Below are positions 46,981-58,854 of a stretch of DNA of 64,000 bases, one piece after another (positions within the stretch are counted from its first letter, which is position 1; each line of letters starts with the position of its first letter). The stretch covers positions 434,001-498,000 of the forward strand of contig WION01000016.1 of the NCBI GenBank assembly GCA_015039365.1. Direction: 5' to 3'. The DNA comes from Amanita rubescens. Taxonomy: Eukaryota; Basidiomycota; Agaricomycetes; Agaricales; Amanitaceae. Position numbers and translations under genes: made by a program. A model generated the notes under the pieces. The model worked only from the letters and a program-made list of their open reading frames with translations. It was not told the origin of the DNA and did not search any database.

Positions 46981-47638
46981 TATTGAGAGTTGTGGAGCTT
47001 GGGTAAATATGCAGAGATGAAGGCACGTTCGGCTAAAGCTGGTAAGGCGAGTAACGCTTTGTGGGTGCCTCAGCCAAACGACGGCCCATTATATACCTCC
47101 TTGCTGCTCATTAGGGGATCCAAAGGGAAGTGCCCAAAAAGGGAATGGAGAAAGGGATGTTCTGTAAAAGGAAATGAACGATGACCGAATATTCAGCCCC
47201 AGAAATACGTCGCAACGGCAGCTTTGCTACATAGTCGCGGGGGCAATCTCAGCGATGGTCGACTGCGTGTAAAATTAGACTTGCACAGAATAAAGCAATG
47301 CCCATATCAGGAAGGTAGTCCTTGTTCTGTGTTTGGCGCTGCTTTTGTCGAGGCATCGCTCAGTCGTCTTTGGAAGGGTCGGAAAAAGAACAATGCGCCG
47401 GTAGTCGAGCTTAAATATGCGCCCTGGTAATTCGTTCCCGTCACACCCAGCGCGTCGCTAGGTTGATTCCTCTGATCATACATACTTACTGGTCTTGACA
47501 CCACGCTGTGCGTATTGGCGATATCATCGGAGAAATGATGCGGTTCCACGACTGCTGTCGAACTGAAAACTGCCGTCTTTCTTTCCTCATCTATTGATAC
47601 TCTAAATCTATGGAGATTACATTATTAAGAAATTCAAG

Positions 47639-48335
47639 TTACAGCGAAAGCGCTAGAACGACAAGCGGAAGAACAACGGAGAGACTGAGCGCGACCGGTT
47701 GTGAAGCGTCGTTGCTTGCATGGGTATTGGCGGCTGAAGCACTTGAGTTAGTGGCTGAAGCCTGCGCGGAGCTTGAATGAATGGGACCCGTTCCGTTGAT
47801 CGTTGCTGCCTTATCCTAATACGGACGTCATTGGCCATTCTCTTTGAGTGTCGGAAAATAACCGGAACTTACCTGAAACTCAGCCAAGGTTTGTGAGCTG
47901 GTTGGATTGATGACACCGACGCCCCCCTGTGAGCAAGTGTTGCGGTCGAAGAACCATATAGGTTTGCTTGGATCTAGGATGGTGATGAGAAGGTTACTGA
48001 AGGTCGCGCCATCGCCAGCGTCTCTAAAGCCAGAATCGAAGCCATTCATGGTGTAGTTGGTGACATAAATTGGCACGCAAGGGGCGTCAAAGAGAGACTG
48101 TATAGCGGTATGGTTGCCCTGGGTGACTGCCAATGAAAATGGTCAGATGAGGAACGGTGTCACTGGTGTGCTCACAATTGAAGTAGACAACATCGCCCAT
48201 GTTCCCAGTTACGCTCGGAGGCTGGAAAACCGTTGTAGCGTCAGCACTAGTGTTTCCACCGACATTGATGACAAAAACGGATTTGGCGGTGACCGAGGCA
48301 ACCAAAGATAAGATAAGAGTAGCGAGATTGTACAT
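47639..48335 (-). CDS. GPI-type serine-rich cupredoxin-like protein
   Basis: Exon 1 starts at 48335 with signal peptide MYNLATLILSLVASVTAKS and ends near VVYFN. Exon 2 begins at about 48126 (TQGNHTAIQSLFDAPC) and ends LAEFQ at about 47873. Exon 3 starts DKAATINGTG and ends at 47639. The fold is that of fungal extracellular serine-rich cupredoxins, with a Ser/Ala/Thr-rich stalk and a C-terminal hydrophobic tail (LSVVLPLVVLALSL) consistent with GPI anchoring. The usual copper-site loop (H-C-x-x-G-M type) appears here as NTCSQGGVGVINP, so the His and Met ligands seem replaced. It may not bind copper in the classical way. Confidence 0.82.
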
Positions 48336-48649
48336 TGTAAGGCGATAGCCGATAGCGACATGACTAGTACTGGTAGAGTACTTATGGATAATTCGAGCGG
48401 AAAGAGAAAGCCGGTGTCTTAACGGTGGTTCGGAAGAACGGGAGGAACCTGGCCGCACGGCACACGATGCACGCATGTGCATGAACACATGTGATCTTCA
48501 AATTCAAAAGTCAAGGCACATATGTACGGCTTTATTTTATGCCCGGCCGGGGCTAGTCCAAGTCCTGACTCGCTGTATTCATATTCTTGACCCTTCTTAC
48601 CTTTTCCTACAAAAGTAATCTAGGTTTCACTCGCTGCCTGCAGCCTAAC

Positions 48650-51057
48650 ATGCCCCCACCACCACAGAAACGCTCCAAAAATTCCCTCTCGCTTAGACTC
48701 ACCGAGTCAGCCGTCTTTCTCAGGACTCGCCCGGGAAGATACTTATCCGACAGCACACAGCCCTCAGTCTTGCGTGGCCTGGTTGTCCTCGATCTCGTCA
48801 AGCCCACCAGAATCTCCAGTATCGAACTGCAGCTGAAAGCAAAGTCGCATACAACATGGCCAGAAGGTATTTTTTCTTGAATTTCCCAAATTCAACAACG
48901 CTGAAATGAACGCAAGGCTTCGGAGCGCGGCGGATGGAAGTCACAGAAGAGCACACCTTATTCCACTCTTCTATCACCTATTTTCGCGCAGGACAGGATT
49001 CAATAATACGCAGACCTACTTCAGTAGGTCCTGGAATATCGCTTCATAACGGCCACGAAGATTGGGATGAATACCCGCATACACCCACCTTACCCGGTGT
49101 CAGCCAACCTCCGACCCGATCTCCTAGTAGGCAAGCTCGTCGCAGTAGCACAGATGGCTACTTTCATCGCCCACATGTGGAACTCTACGACGAGCACCAC
49201 AGGAGATTACCTTCGTACCTTGAGTCATCTACGATGACGCCACCTATGACGTCGCGTGCAACTAGTCCTGCAAGCTCCGCCTTACATCTACCATTGACAC
49301 CGGCTACCCCAAGCAGCGAGCATCAGAGAAGTAGAAGTCAGTCAGGAGCTTGTGTTTAATCCTCTTTTCACATCTCGTACTGTACAGGTACTCTGCCAAG
49401 CGTGCCAGAGCTAAACGCTCGTTTGCTTAGTGAACAGTCGAGGGGCAGACGCCATGATGTTGTCCATGACGAGAACCACCACCATCCTGATACTCGCTCA
49501 CCTTTACACTCTCTCCCACCAAGCAGTCATCGCGATAACAGCCAAGGCCATAGCCGCTCTCGGTTCAGCTTAGCATCCATGTCTAATGCTATCTTGGATG
49601 TCATGAGACCGCGGCAAAGTGGGGACGAACCTATTTCACCTCGTGGCCGACTACTTGAGAAGGGTAATGCGCCGGTGGCAGACAACGGTTCTTGGTCGCG
49701 CGGTCGGCCCCTTGTTAAGTCCGTGCGAGACCGGTCAACTGTTGGCATGCTCGTAGACATATTGAAGCCCGATCATTCCGAAGATTCTAAAAAGGACGGA
49801 GCCAACTGGAAAGAATTCAAGAAAGGTCCGTTAAACTTTCTTTTTCAGATAGCCGCCGAATGCTCATGATGTCATTCAGGCACATACACATATCCAATAT
49901 CCATACCCATACCAAGTGACTGTCCACCGACCCTTCGGTGTGATTTCGGCAATGTGTCCTGGAACTTGAAGACAGTCGTTCACAGGCCAGGTGCCTTTGA
50001 GTCCAAATTAATAGCTACCCGAGAAGTCATCGTCGTAGCATGCCCCTCAGATGATGATACCGAAGATACCGACAATGTAGTCGTCGAGCGACACTGGGAT
50101 CAACAGTTACAGTACTTGATATACATCTCTGGCCGCAGTTTTTACATCGGGGGAACAATACCTGTTTCGCTTACTTTGTTGCCTTTGGCAAAAGTTAAAA
50201 TACACAGAATCCTCATATACATCGAAGGTCAGGCAATTCACTTCCCATATATTACATTCAAGCTCAACAGTGAACAGAACGTGTGGACTATTATACTCAG
50301 ATGAGGCGCATAGCTCGAACTGAACCTCTGTCGCGTATTGTTCTACTCAGTGTCAAAGGTGAAACAGAAGATAGTCACATACTTCCCCTCGAATCAGATG
50401 ACGTTGATGCATTCAGAAAATCGCCCTTCTATAACCTAGCTACACCTAACGACGACCTTTCCGAGATGGCGTCCAGCTTAATGGGACCAGGTCCTTGGGT
50501 GTTTCATCAAGACCTTCATTTACCCCATTCTTGCGGCTACATCCACTTCACCAATAAAAACAGGGGCAGCAATATTGTCATCACCCATGTACTAAAATGG
50601 GTAATTCGCGTAGAACGCGGTGACGACACTGCGATCAATCCAAAGACCGGCAAGAGAAAGCTGTTTGACATCGTCGTACAAGTTCCAATAAACATCCTTT
50701 CAGTAAGTCATTTTAAGATCGCGCGGAGTCAAATCTAAAACTCTCCAGTGTCGATGCAATCCCGAATGGACAGCGCTTCCGGGCTATTCGGAGAGACTGT
50801 CCGATCCGCACGCCGTCGATCCGAGCTGTCCTTGTCATCACAAACGGCTGGAACAACCGGGTGTGTTCCGTCGGCTTGAACGGGCCATATCCACGTCAAG
50901 TGCATCGAGCGTGGAAGCAGAACCCGTCGACGGTTCAACAATGAGGTCCTTGCGTCAAGATGTTCCTACCCTGATGCAAGTAACCTCGCAATACGAGCGT
51001 CTTGTATCCGGTCGGGAAACAGAAACCGGCGAAACACCACCTGCATATGAAGCATGA
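48650..51057 (+). CDS. Arrestin-related trafficking adaptor (ART family)
   Basis: Multi-exon gene starting MPPPPQKRSKNSLSLRLTES. The arrestin N fold has LSDSTQPSVLRGLVVLDLVK and ELQLKAKSHTTWPEG. A long Ser/Pro/Arg-rich insertion (about 49020-49830) is disordered and probably phosphoregulated. The arrestin C part has SWNLKTVVHRPGAF, YISGRSFYIGGTIPVSLTL and YIHFTNKNRGSNIVITHVLK. The C-terminus ends GETPPAYEA, a PPxY motif that in yeast ARTs recruits the WW domains of the Rsp5 ubiquitin ligase. The protein is expected to direct ubiquitination and endocytosis of plasma-membrane transporters. Exact exon joins near 49350-49390, 49830-49900 and 50230-50280 are approximate. Confidence 0.86.
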
Positions 51058-51309
51058 CTTGCGCATACTTCCGATTCTACAGACTTTCTCACTGCTGTTT
51101 ATCGAAGGGGAACAATGGTTACTGTACCCAATCAAAATTCGTAGTAAACTGCCTAATTTCCGGGTTGTTTGAAGTGGTTGTACTCTAGGTGGTATTATAC
51201 AATACATCAATAGTTCATGTGCAGATCATAATAAATTAATTCATGGATATGTGCTTAATCCTCGCTGGAAGATCATGAGTTGATGGTCCAAAATGGAAGT
51301 AATGAGGGC

Positions 51310-51981
51310 TTACTCTGGTGGCTCTCGTCGTAAGAACAGGTCGATAGCCGTCGAAAAAGCGGCAAATGCTAAGCCGCCGCCAAACGCAGCTTTGGGACCG
51401 GAATTACGCGCAAGGACGGCTCCAGCCAAGAAACCCGATGCAACAGAATTATAAATGTCATTTTTAGCACGATACTAGCAGGCACGCGCGAATCAACAAC
51501 AACCACAATATGATTGAAAAATAGTCACTCACAGACTCTATCACGCACTCGATACCCGCGAACAGCGCGCCTACTTTTCCAAAACCTTTTCCAGTAGACC
51601 ACATTCCTCGTCCCATTTCTTTGAAGACGTCGCGTGCTCGCTGCGCCGTGTTCTTGCCTGCTTGGGTTTGTTGTCGCAGCAACGGGTCTTCGTACGCAAA
51701 GGACGCAGACATGAGTGAAAAGAAGGCACCAATACCCAGTCCTAACAAGTGTAGTGTTTGAGTACACAAATGAACGGGAGGACGCGTGGCATACCTGCAC
51801 CACCAGCCATGATGGTCTTTGCGGGGCATGATTCCATAGCCGATACCATGTAGTGCTCCAATTTCTTGTTCTGCTCGTATGCTGGCCGATCTTCCTCTAC
51901 GAGGCCTGGAGGTAGAGGTTCTTGGCCTTTTGCGTAAATCTGCAGGCCACTTGGAAACCGGCCATTGAATATGTTTGACAT
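51310..51981 (-). CDS. TIM22: Mitochondrial inner-membrane translocase subunit Tim22
   Basis: Three exons, approximately 51981-51795, 51741-51533 and 51473-51310, total about 186 aa, the normal size. The N-terminus [20 protein letters not shown] is followed by conserved [53 protein letters not shown] (Gly-rich Tim17/22/23 signature), [20 protein letters not shown] and [17 protein letters not shown]. Four TM segments form the carrier-translocase channel, which inserts multi-spanning carrier proteins into the inner membrane. The two Cys expected for Tim22 are present (SCPAK and ECVIES). Confidence 0.94.
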
Positions 51982-53109
51982 GTCGTCGTCGTCGCCACTG
52001 CCGCTGTAATGCTGGCAAGTAGGACGGACACGGAAAAGGCAAATACTTCCGTGCCAATTTTTGGTCGGAACGGAGCCTTATTTGGTTCTGTATCCGTCAC
52101 GCGTCACGCATTGGTTACGTTGAACTAAAATTACCTTGCTTCTCCAACGAAAGGGGATATCTGGCGGGCTATCTTATCAATTTCGCGTGCCCTTAATGGT
52201 CATGGCTTCCGCCACTCTCGACGAAATCGAGAAATTATTGCAGGCATACTCCACGGAGACATCCGTCGGGGGAATATCCTTATTGGCGACTTGGGAGTTA
52301 CAATTATTGACTTTGGGCATTCGGAACAATCTGATAATCAAAAGGCCAAAGATTTGCTCTGACAAACAACACTTTGTCATACGACGTCATCTCTCGCTCT
52401 CTGTAACTCTAGGTAACAACACTCGATACGATGGATCCAACAAAAAGACTGAATTCAATGACTTGGCAATGCTTCTCTAGTCCTCGCTTTCCAAACTGAG
52501 GCATGAGCGCTTGAGCGGCCAAAGTGAAATTTGCCGTTTTCCTGATGAAGTTGAAATTCCTTTCGTCAATATCCACATTATCCATGGTCTGTCCACGTTC
52601 ACATGGATTCTGGGATATCCATGGGATATCCCGTGGCTCGTCCAACACCGTTAAGTCCAATCATTCAGCTGAGTAAATCCCCAGATATTAATGACAGCCC
52701 AGATCAATATCACACACGAATGAGTAAATCAGAATGATCATTGAATGTTGAATATGATCCTGCATGTGAATATTCACACCTATCCCCCGGATTCTGGTGT
52801 TCACCATGGAGTGTAAAAATTATTTACATAAATGTTAACCTTCGATGCGTTCGAATATCCTGTTCCGCCGTTGCTTACTTTCTTTACAGCTTCAAAATTT
52901 TCGCAGAACGCACGTGCGTTAGAAATTGATCTCCCATGTACTAAAATGCTTAGGAACGAACGTGCAAAGGAAGGGCGCAACCAGGTGACTATAATTCCAA
53001 CTTAGTCTCGTTGTCACCCCGCCGTCTGTCAATTGACTGCATTCTACTACAATCTATTCATAACATGGCGTACTGTATATTCTGATGTCATAAAACACGA
53101 AGATGGTGA
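51982..53109. other. Intergenic, TIM22 promoter side
   Basis: Short frames at 52136-52480 and 52409-52660 have no support. An A/T-rich stretch runs around 52660-52980. No gene, repeat or RNA found. Confidence 0.4.
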
Positions 53110-54093
53110 CTATGTTATACTAACATTGACCTTGATAACAATACCCTGTGTATCATACATCCCAATCACCGTAACGCATAGCAGAATGCACAATACTATG
53201 CATATAGAAGCAAAGATGCTCACTGAGCGATCAAACGCAGTCCAAGCGTAGGAGCATGCGCCGACGAAGGTAAGAAGCAACCCGGTCGAAGACAGTGTGA
53301 GACAGAGACTATTGCATTTCCCGAGCAGTTGAAGCGGAGGCTTCTGCTTACTGAAGGGACCAACGTACACCACATGCGGGTTGGCCGATCGCGGTGGTAT
53401 ATCTTGGGTCAGTGAAGCAGAACGAACATGGTGACCGCGATGACCATGATGACCGTGGTGACCATGATGCTTCTCAGACTTTTCTTTGTTTGAGGGCACA
53501 TCTTTTGGGATTTCGGTCTCTGTTTCGTGAATGCGATAGTCAATAAGTAAGAAGGAAGCCAAGAAGGCAATTAAGGCTGTATGGATGTCAACAGATCGTG
53601 CATGTCATAAAATTTGGAACTCGAACGCACCAGAAAAGACATGAATGATGAGCCCACCCAAGAACGTTGCGTTGGCTATCTGAGCAAGAGGTGACAGTGG
53701 CGTCGTTTCCGTCTTTACTACAAGGCCGAGTAGACCAGAGTTGACGGATGAAAAGAAGGTTGACTGAAAGCACGTTGGGATGACTATGATACAGGCGCGG
53801 TTCGAATACATACGACGAGTGTCATCAACTGCAGCCGCTGTTGCCACACCGAAATGAGGTCATCGATGGCTTTCTGTCGTTTCTGCTCATCGTCAGTTAT
53901 GTTTTGTATATCATCTTAATCCTATTGTCAGCTGGCGTTTCCCCAAATGAATGAACATACTCTTTTGTGGGTTCAAAGGTTCATCTACACCTGAGTGGTC
54001 TGGAAGGCCCCTAGGCAACAGCGGCAGTCGCTTCACCTTGCGGAGCGACCTGGGTGGGCTGAATTGAGTATAAGGATCGTGCATAAAGTTCAT
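53110..54093 (-). CDS. Four-TM membrane protein, tandem paralogue 1 (His-rich)
   Basis: Starts MNFMHDPYTQFSPPRSL at 54093. After an intron comes an amphipathic block DDEQKRQKAIDDLISVWQQR, then LQLMTLV leading into TM1 (STFFSSVNSGLLGLVV), TM2 (LGGLIIHVFSA), TM3 (FLASFLLIDYRIHETE) and, after a linker, NPHVVYVGPFSKQKPP followed by GKCNSLCLTLSSTGLLLTFVGA and IFASICIVLCILLCVTVIG. The linker carries a His/Gly run (HHGHHGHHGHRGHH) that the other two paralogues lack. It shares overall layout with the genes at 54577 and 56096. I do not recognise a named family; this is a fungal-type membrane protein of unknown role. Confidence 0.72.
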
Positions 54094-54576
54094 GATGTTT
54101 CGTCAAGGAGATAGCGTTGAATGGCGCTGATACTTATCAAGTGCCTGTTGGTTGGATTCTTACATATGGGGTAAACTGATGCAGATGAGCATCATATAAA
54201 TCTTATCAAGTAACTGGTATCGTACCGCATCTGTAATTGAACAGATTTGTAGTCCGTACCTCTTGCTCCCCTACCTGCCTTTCTTTTATCGGTCCCTCAA
54301 GCTCGATCTACGGGATTGTATTCTCCAGGATACTGAAAAATCGTCAATGACGTTGAGCTTTCTCAGGCTCAAGGCCTTGCTGAGAACTAGACGGACGGTG
54401 TAATTGTGCTTTCGTGGCCGCTGGTCAGCGCGTTCTTTTATCCTCGTTTTGCCACTTTGAGTTAGGGATTCCAATCATGTGGTCAGTGACAGCGTCTGCA
54501 CGTATCTCTCTCCGGAGGTCGAGATGGGTTGACTAGATATCGTATCACGTCACGTCATTGGTAATGTGCCATTGAC

Positions 54577-55609
54577 CTATACAGGAACTACCCTCCTTCG
54601 TAAAACCTGTCTACCTCCCAATTCGTCAAAACTGATGTCTGGAACGATTAAAATTCCCAGACAGAGCATCGCAGAAATTGCAATACATATCGTGGTGAAA
54701 ATGCTCGCACTCTGAGGTTGTCTAGCCCACGCAAAGCACCCAACTCCTACCACGGCAAGCACAAATCCTACAGTTGCCAGAAAAACGCTGAGCGAATGGC
54801 ACCTCCCGAGAATATTGGCAGGAGGTTGCCCACGAAATGGCCCGACTTGCACAAGATGTGGATTGGTGGACCAGATAGGTGAGCTATTTGTTGCCACGCG
54901 TTTGGGAAGCGCCTTGAAAACCTTCGGTCGTTGAAGCATGGGATCTGCTACTGCCTCGAAGATGTCCAGGGGTGTCTCCACGAATGTGCCTCCCTCTGCC
55001 TGGACTTCCTCTTTCTTTGCCTCATGCACCCTGTAGTTGACGAGAAAGAACGCCGCCTGGAAAGAAACGATCGCTTGGCAGCTCGTTAGTCAAAGAAGCA
55101 GGTAAATCTATATGGTTAGTACCAGCAAACATGTGCAATACCAGCGCGCCGATAAGAGCTGCATTGCTAGCTTGTTCCAATTTAGGTATATCCTTCACGT
55201 CGCGCGTCACCACACCAACCATAACCGCCTCCGCAGATGCAAAAAAAGTTGTCTACGTCAGTTCTTGTTAACTCATTGGATAGGCGCTGCTGATCAGATT
55301 CCGACTTACAATAACACTTATTAGTTGCAGACGTTCCATCCAGGATGCGACGAGCTCCCTCATTGCTTCTTTCTTCTTCTCATCATCAATTTCGTTCTGC
55401 TCTTCTTGTGTACCTTGGTTTGCAGAGTTAGCCTATGAACTAGCAGGTAGACAATCGAACGTACGCTTTCTCTCTCCAGGATACGTCCGGGCTCTTTGCT
55501 CACCATCAGCCTGCGCGGTGTCTGCTAGTGCAACCATTGGTGATAATTCGAGGTTATTGGTAGTTCACTGACCTTTTTCCAGGGAACATATACTGCTCCT
55601 CTCGTTCAT
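54577..55609 (-). CDS. Four-TM membrane protein, tandem paralogue 2
   Basis: The likely start is MNERSSIYVPWKK at 55609, with an intron straight after; a start at MVALADTAQADGEQ is possible instead. Then comes QEEQNEIDDEKKKEAMREL leading to VASWMERLQLISVI, TTFFASAEAVMVGVV (TM1), ALIGALVLHMFAG (TM2) and AFFLVNYRVHEAKKEE (TM3 end). After a linker follow NPHLVQVGPFRGQPPANILG, RCHSLSVFLATVGFVLAVVG and IFTTICIAISAMLCLGILIV. It is closest to paralogue 3. Function unknown. Confidence 0.72.
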
Positions 55610-56095
55610 TATGGCTTGCAAAAAACCAGGGGCCTACTGAAGCGCTGAGCCATTTCATATTTGTGGCAGGGTGCTGCACAAAGCCAGAAATGGAATAGTT
55701 TTCGGCTAATTGTTTCTTTCCCTCGTGCCATCAAATGTTGGAGTCACCTCAAGACCGATGTGAAGCTCCGAGAGCGTTCATTTGTATAGACCCTCTTGGA
55801 CGTTCCATTCTCTCAGAAGGCAATGCAATGAATCGTTCAAAGAAGGCTGGCCGTACAAGACACTGAAACAATTGAATAATGATACCTTGAAGGGATAGCT
55901 TGGCACGCCAAGAATTCTCTTACGATTCCGAATCAACGTCAACCCTGACGTGCTAATGTCACCGTGATTGATGTAGGGGTTAGCGGGAAGGCTAGAACAG
56001 CGCGGCTTACATCGGGTTTGCCAAAAGGTGAAGGAATAAGTAGTTGTGAGTATCATACCTCTTCGCGTAATAGCCGAGATATCTCCTACTCTAAC

Positions 56096-57153
56096 CTATA
56101 CAGGATCCTTTCTCATCATTAGTAAAACTCTTCCAGGTCCGCCACCGGAACCGTCCAATTTGATGTCTGGGACGACTAGGATGCCCACGCCAAGGGTCAC
56201 ACAAATGGCGATCCATGCCAAGGTAAAGACCCTGACACTCTGAGTTTGCCTAGCCCACGCGAAGCACGCAATTCCTCCCATTGCAAGCGCAAATCCTAGA
56301 GTGGCCAGGAAAACGCTGAGCGAGTGGCATCTCCCAAGAATATTAGTGGGAGGTTGAGTCCCACGAAATGGCCCGACCTGTGCAAGATGCGGATTGGAGG
56401 ACCAAAGAGGTCGATCGACTTTCTTAGTTGCTATAGGTTTAGGTTGCCCCTTGAACACTTTAGGATGTTGCGGTGTCGGGTCTACTGCTACCTCGAAAAT
56501 GTCCAGTGGGGTCTCAACGAAAGTGTCGCCTTCTGCCTCGGCTTCTTCTTTCTTTGCTTCATGCACCCTGTAATTAACGAGAAAAAATGCTGCAAGGAAA
56601 GAAACGATTGCTTTGACGACTGGTTCGTTAAAGGAGTGAGATCGATTGACATGATTCGTACCAGCAGACGTGTGCAATACCAATGCGCCGAGAAAGGCAG
56701 CATTGCCTGCTTGTTGTATTCCAGATTGAAATGATGTATCCGTTGTTGTTAAACCAAGCAACACTGCTTCCGTAGATGCAAAGAACGTTGTCTACATTAG
56801 CTTTCGTTAATTTTCGTTGATGCTGCCAAGGTGACTTTTGGCTCACGATAACGCTTATCAATTGAAGACGGTCCATCCAGGATGAAACGAGCTCTCTCGT
56901 TGCGATTTTTTTCTTCTCATCGTCAATTCTGTTTTGCTCCTCCTGTGTGCCTTCGGTTGTTGAGTTAATTTACTACACCGTATGCGTTATTGAAAAGCGA
57001 ATAAACATACGTCTTTTCTCTGCCGCCTGAGCGCTCTGTCCTCCATTAAAGCGAGCCATGCCATCTGCATCGTCAAGCGGTAAACATTGGCGACGTGCTT
57101 TGAGGGTTTAGTAACTTGGCGCCTACCTTTCTCTGAGGTCCCGAAGTTCATGG
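56096..57153 (-). CDS. Four-TM membrane protein, tandem paralogue 3
   Basis: Starts MNFGTSEK at 57153, then a short exon with MARFNGGQSAQAAEKR, then IDDEKKKIATRELVSSWMDR and LQLISVI, TTFFASTEAVLLGLT, NAAFLGALVLHTSAG, AFFLVNYRVHEAKKEEAEAE, a linker with TFVETPLDIFE shared with paralogue 2, then NPHLAQVGPFRGTQPPTNIL, RCHSLSVFLATLGFALAMGG and IAICVTLGVGILVVPD. Four predicted membrane spans, with the N-terminus and linker probably cytosolic. Intron sites coincide with paralogue 2. Function unknown. Confidence 0.72.
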
Positions 57154-57469
57154 TGACTGGCAAAATGCTGTTGAGAATGGGCGCCAAGGCTGTTCATATT
57201 TAAGGTAAGAGGATCAGAATAGAGTTGTTTGCGGCGAACAGTCCTTCCCGATGTTTCTATTGCCATCACAATTCAAATGTCATAGAAGATTTCGTCTGGG
57301 ATTACTTCGGGACTCTACTCTCTCAAAAGGCAATGTACATAATAAGTTACATGTAGAGCAGACCTATTATACAAATACAGCCTGCCGGAGGAACCCAAGG
57401 GCCGGGGATAACATAAACGTTGGTATACCCTGACCTCTAATTTCACGATGGATTGTGAAGTGGTGATGT

Positions 57470-58266
57470 TCACCAAGAGTGCATCACGCATGCAGACACG
57501 TCCCTAGACTTTTGGGGGATACAGTTTCTACCAAAAAGTCAATCTTTGTGCTCGCGTGAACAGTATGATAACTTACACCAAGTTTGCAATGAACCATGCT
57601 TCGTGACGGAAAGCGGCAATTGCTTCACCGTCCGCTTCGCGATCTGCCCTCCAAGCTCGTTGCTCGAGGGCAAATGCGATGTCACTGAGTGCACGAGGGC
57701 ACTGAATATGGCCAGCCGGGTAAGCCCCACAGATCTCGCGATGTGTGAAGATAGCCTCTATGTACCCTCCCCCGGTCGTTACGAAAAGACTGAGTCGTGA
57801 CTTGATACTTTGGAGGTAAGCGCATCCGTAATCGTCGTCTGCGCAAACCTCGGACCCAGAGCTTTGGATGGAGTCCGCGTCCGACTAGAACGGGAAATAG
57901 CACGGTCATCATTGTGATCTCAGCTCGGGATTGATTACGACCGACGTACATGATAGTTCATCTCGTGCGGCATGATTACGTCGCCTGCGACGCCCATTTC
58001 CGGCTGTGCTATGATAGTAAACGGAGCGCCCACTGCTGTTTTCTTCCTCCATGTATGGTTTAGACGTGATGTTTGAGAAAAACTAACAGACGCTCACCTC
58101 ATCAATTGGATAATGAAGCTTCATGTTTTGTAGCAAGGCACACAGATCCATTTCCAGAGGGATTCCCTTTATGGATGATAAGCAACCTGGCCAAGTAAAG
58201 CATTCCTCTTTCCCTTCTCACCTCGTGCGTATTGTATGCTTGATCGTTGTTCAACATAATGGCCAT
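57470..58266 (-). CDS. Unrecognised five-exon gene, about 190 aa
   Basis: Reconstructed because three stretches joined in phase. Exon 1 from ATG 58266 is MAIMLNNDQAYNTHE. Exon 2 is GIPLEMDLCALLQNMKLHY-PIDE. Exon 3 is KTAVGAPFTIIAQPEMGVAG followed by DVIMPHEMNYH. Exon 4 starts SDADSIQSSGSEVCADDDYG, continues YLQSIKSRLSLFVTTGGGYI and HREICGAYPAGHIQCPRALS, and ends HEAWFIANL. A GTAAGT donor leads to a last exon ending ACVMHSW before TGA at 57470-57472. Introns are about 49-65 nt. A TATA-like element lies 39 bp upstream of the ATG. The exons contain several Cys, but no family or domain is recognised. It could be a lineage-restricted gene. Confidence 0.5.
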
Positions 58267-58304
58267 GTCGATGGTCGGTGGTTAAGATATAGATCGAGGG
58301 GTTG

Positions 58305-58313
58305 ATTTATATA
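58305..58313 (-). promoter_or_regulatory. TATA-like element
   Basis: TATATAAAT on the minus strand, 39 bp upstream of the proposed start codon at 58266. The spacing suggests a very short 5' leader or an upstream start site. It supports, weakly, transcription of the unrecognised minus-strand gene. Confidence 0.3.
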
Positions 58314-58854
58314 CGATTGGGAGAATCTAGCATGGTCTATAGGGTAGAGGGCCTTTTGTACCTATTCTCGCTCCATAAACGTGTGGTGAGAGCATGTTGC
58401 TAGGCCCCTCGTGCTCTGCGCATGATTTGCCTCACCGTTCAATTGCCGACTAGCCGACGATCAAACACGTGCATGACGTCAGGGAATTGAATGTACTAGT
58501 ACTGATCATGAGTGATTCGGGTTGAATCCTGCAGGTGTGTCTCCTGTTTGCCGCTGAGGATGAGTCCGGAGAATGCAGCGTAAGTACTTGCAACATGTAA
58601 GATTGACATGTGGCATTGTACAAGCGGATGAACGGCTGCCAATCAGGTCCATTGCTACTGCGTTGAATCCCGTGGTATTGATGCGCTGAATGCAGCTCCG
58701 CATAACGTGGATGACGCGCCGCATATCGGCTAATCTCTTTCTTCTTACGCACTTCGTCTCTCGCCCACCACAACCCAGAGGACCGGCGGATAATGATTCA
58801 ATGACATATCAAAAAGACAGGCAAGATTCGGTAGATTAATCCCGCTGCAGGAAA

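Noticed and set aside
53401..53475. CRISPR-like or satellite repeat of GACCATGATG units
   Set aside because: It encodes the His/Gly run of paralogue 1 and is only a coding microsatellite; no spacer structure.
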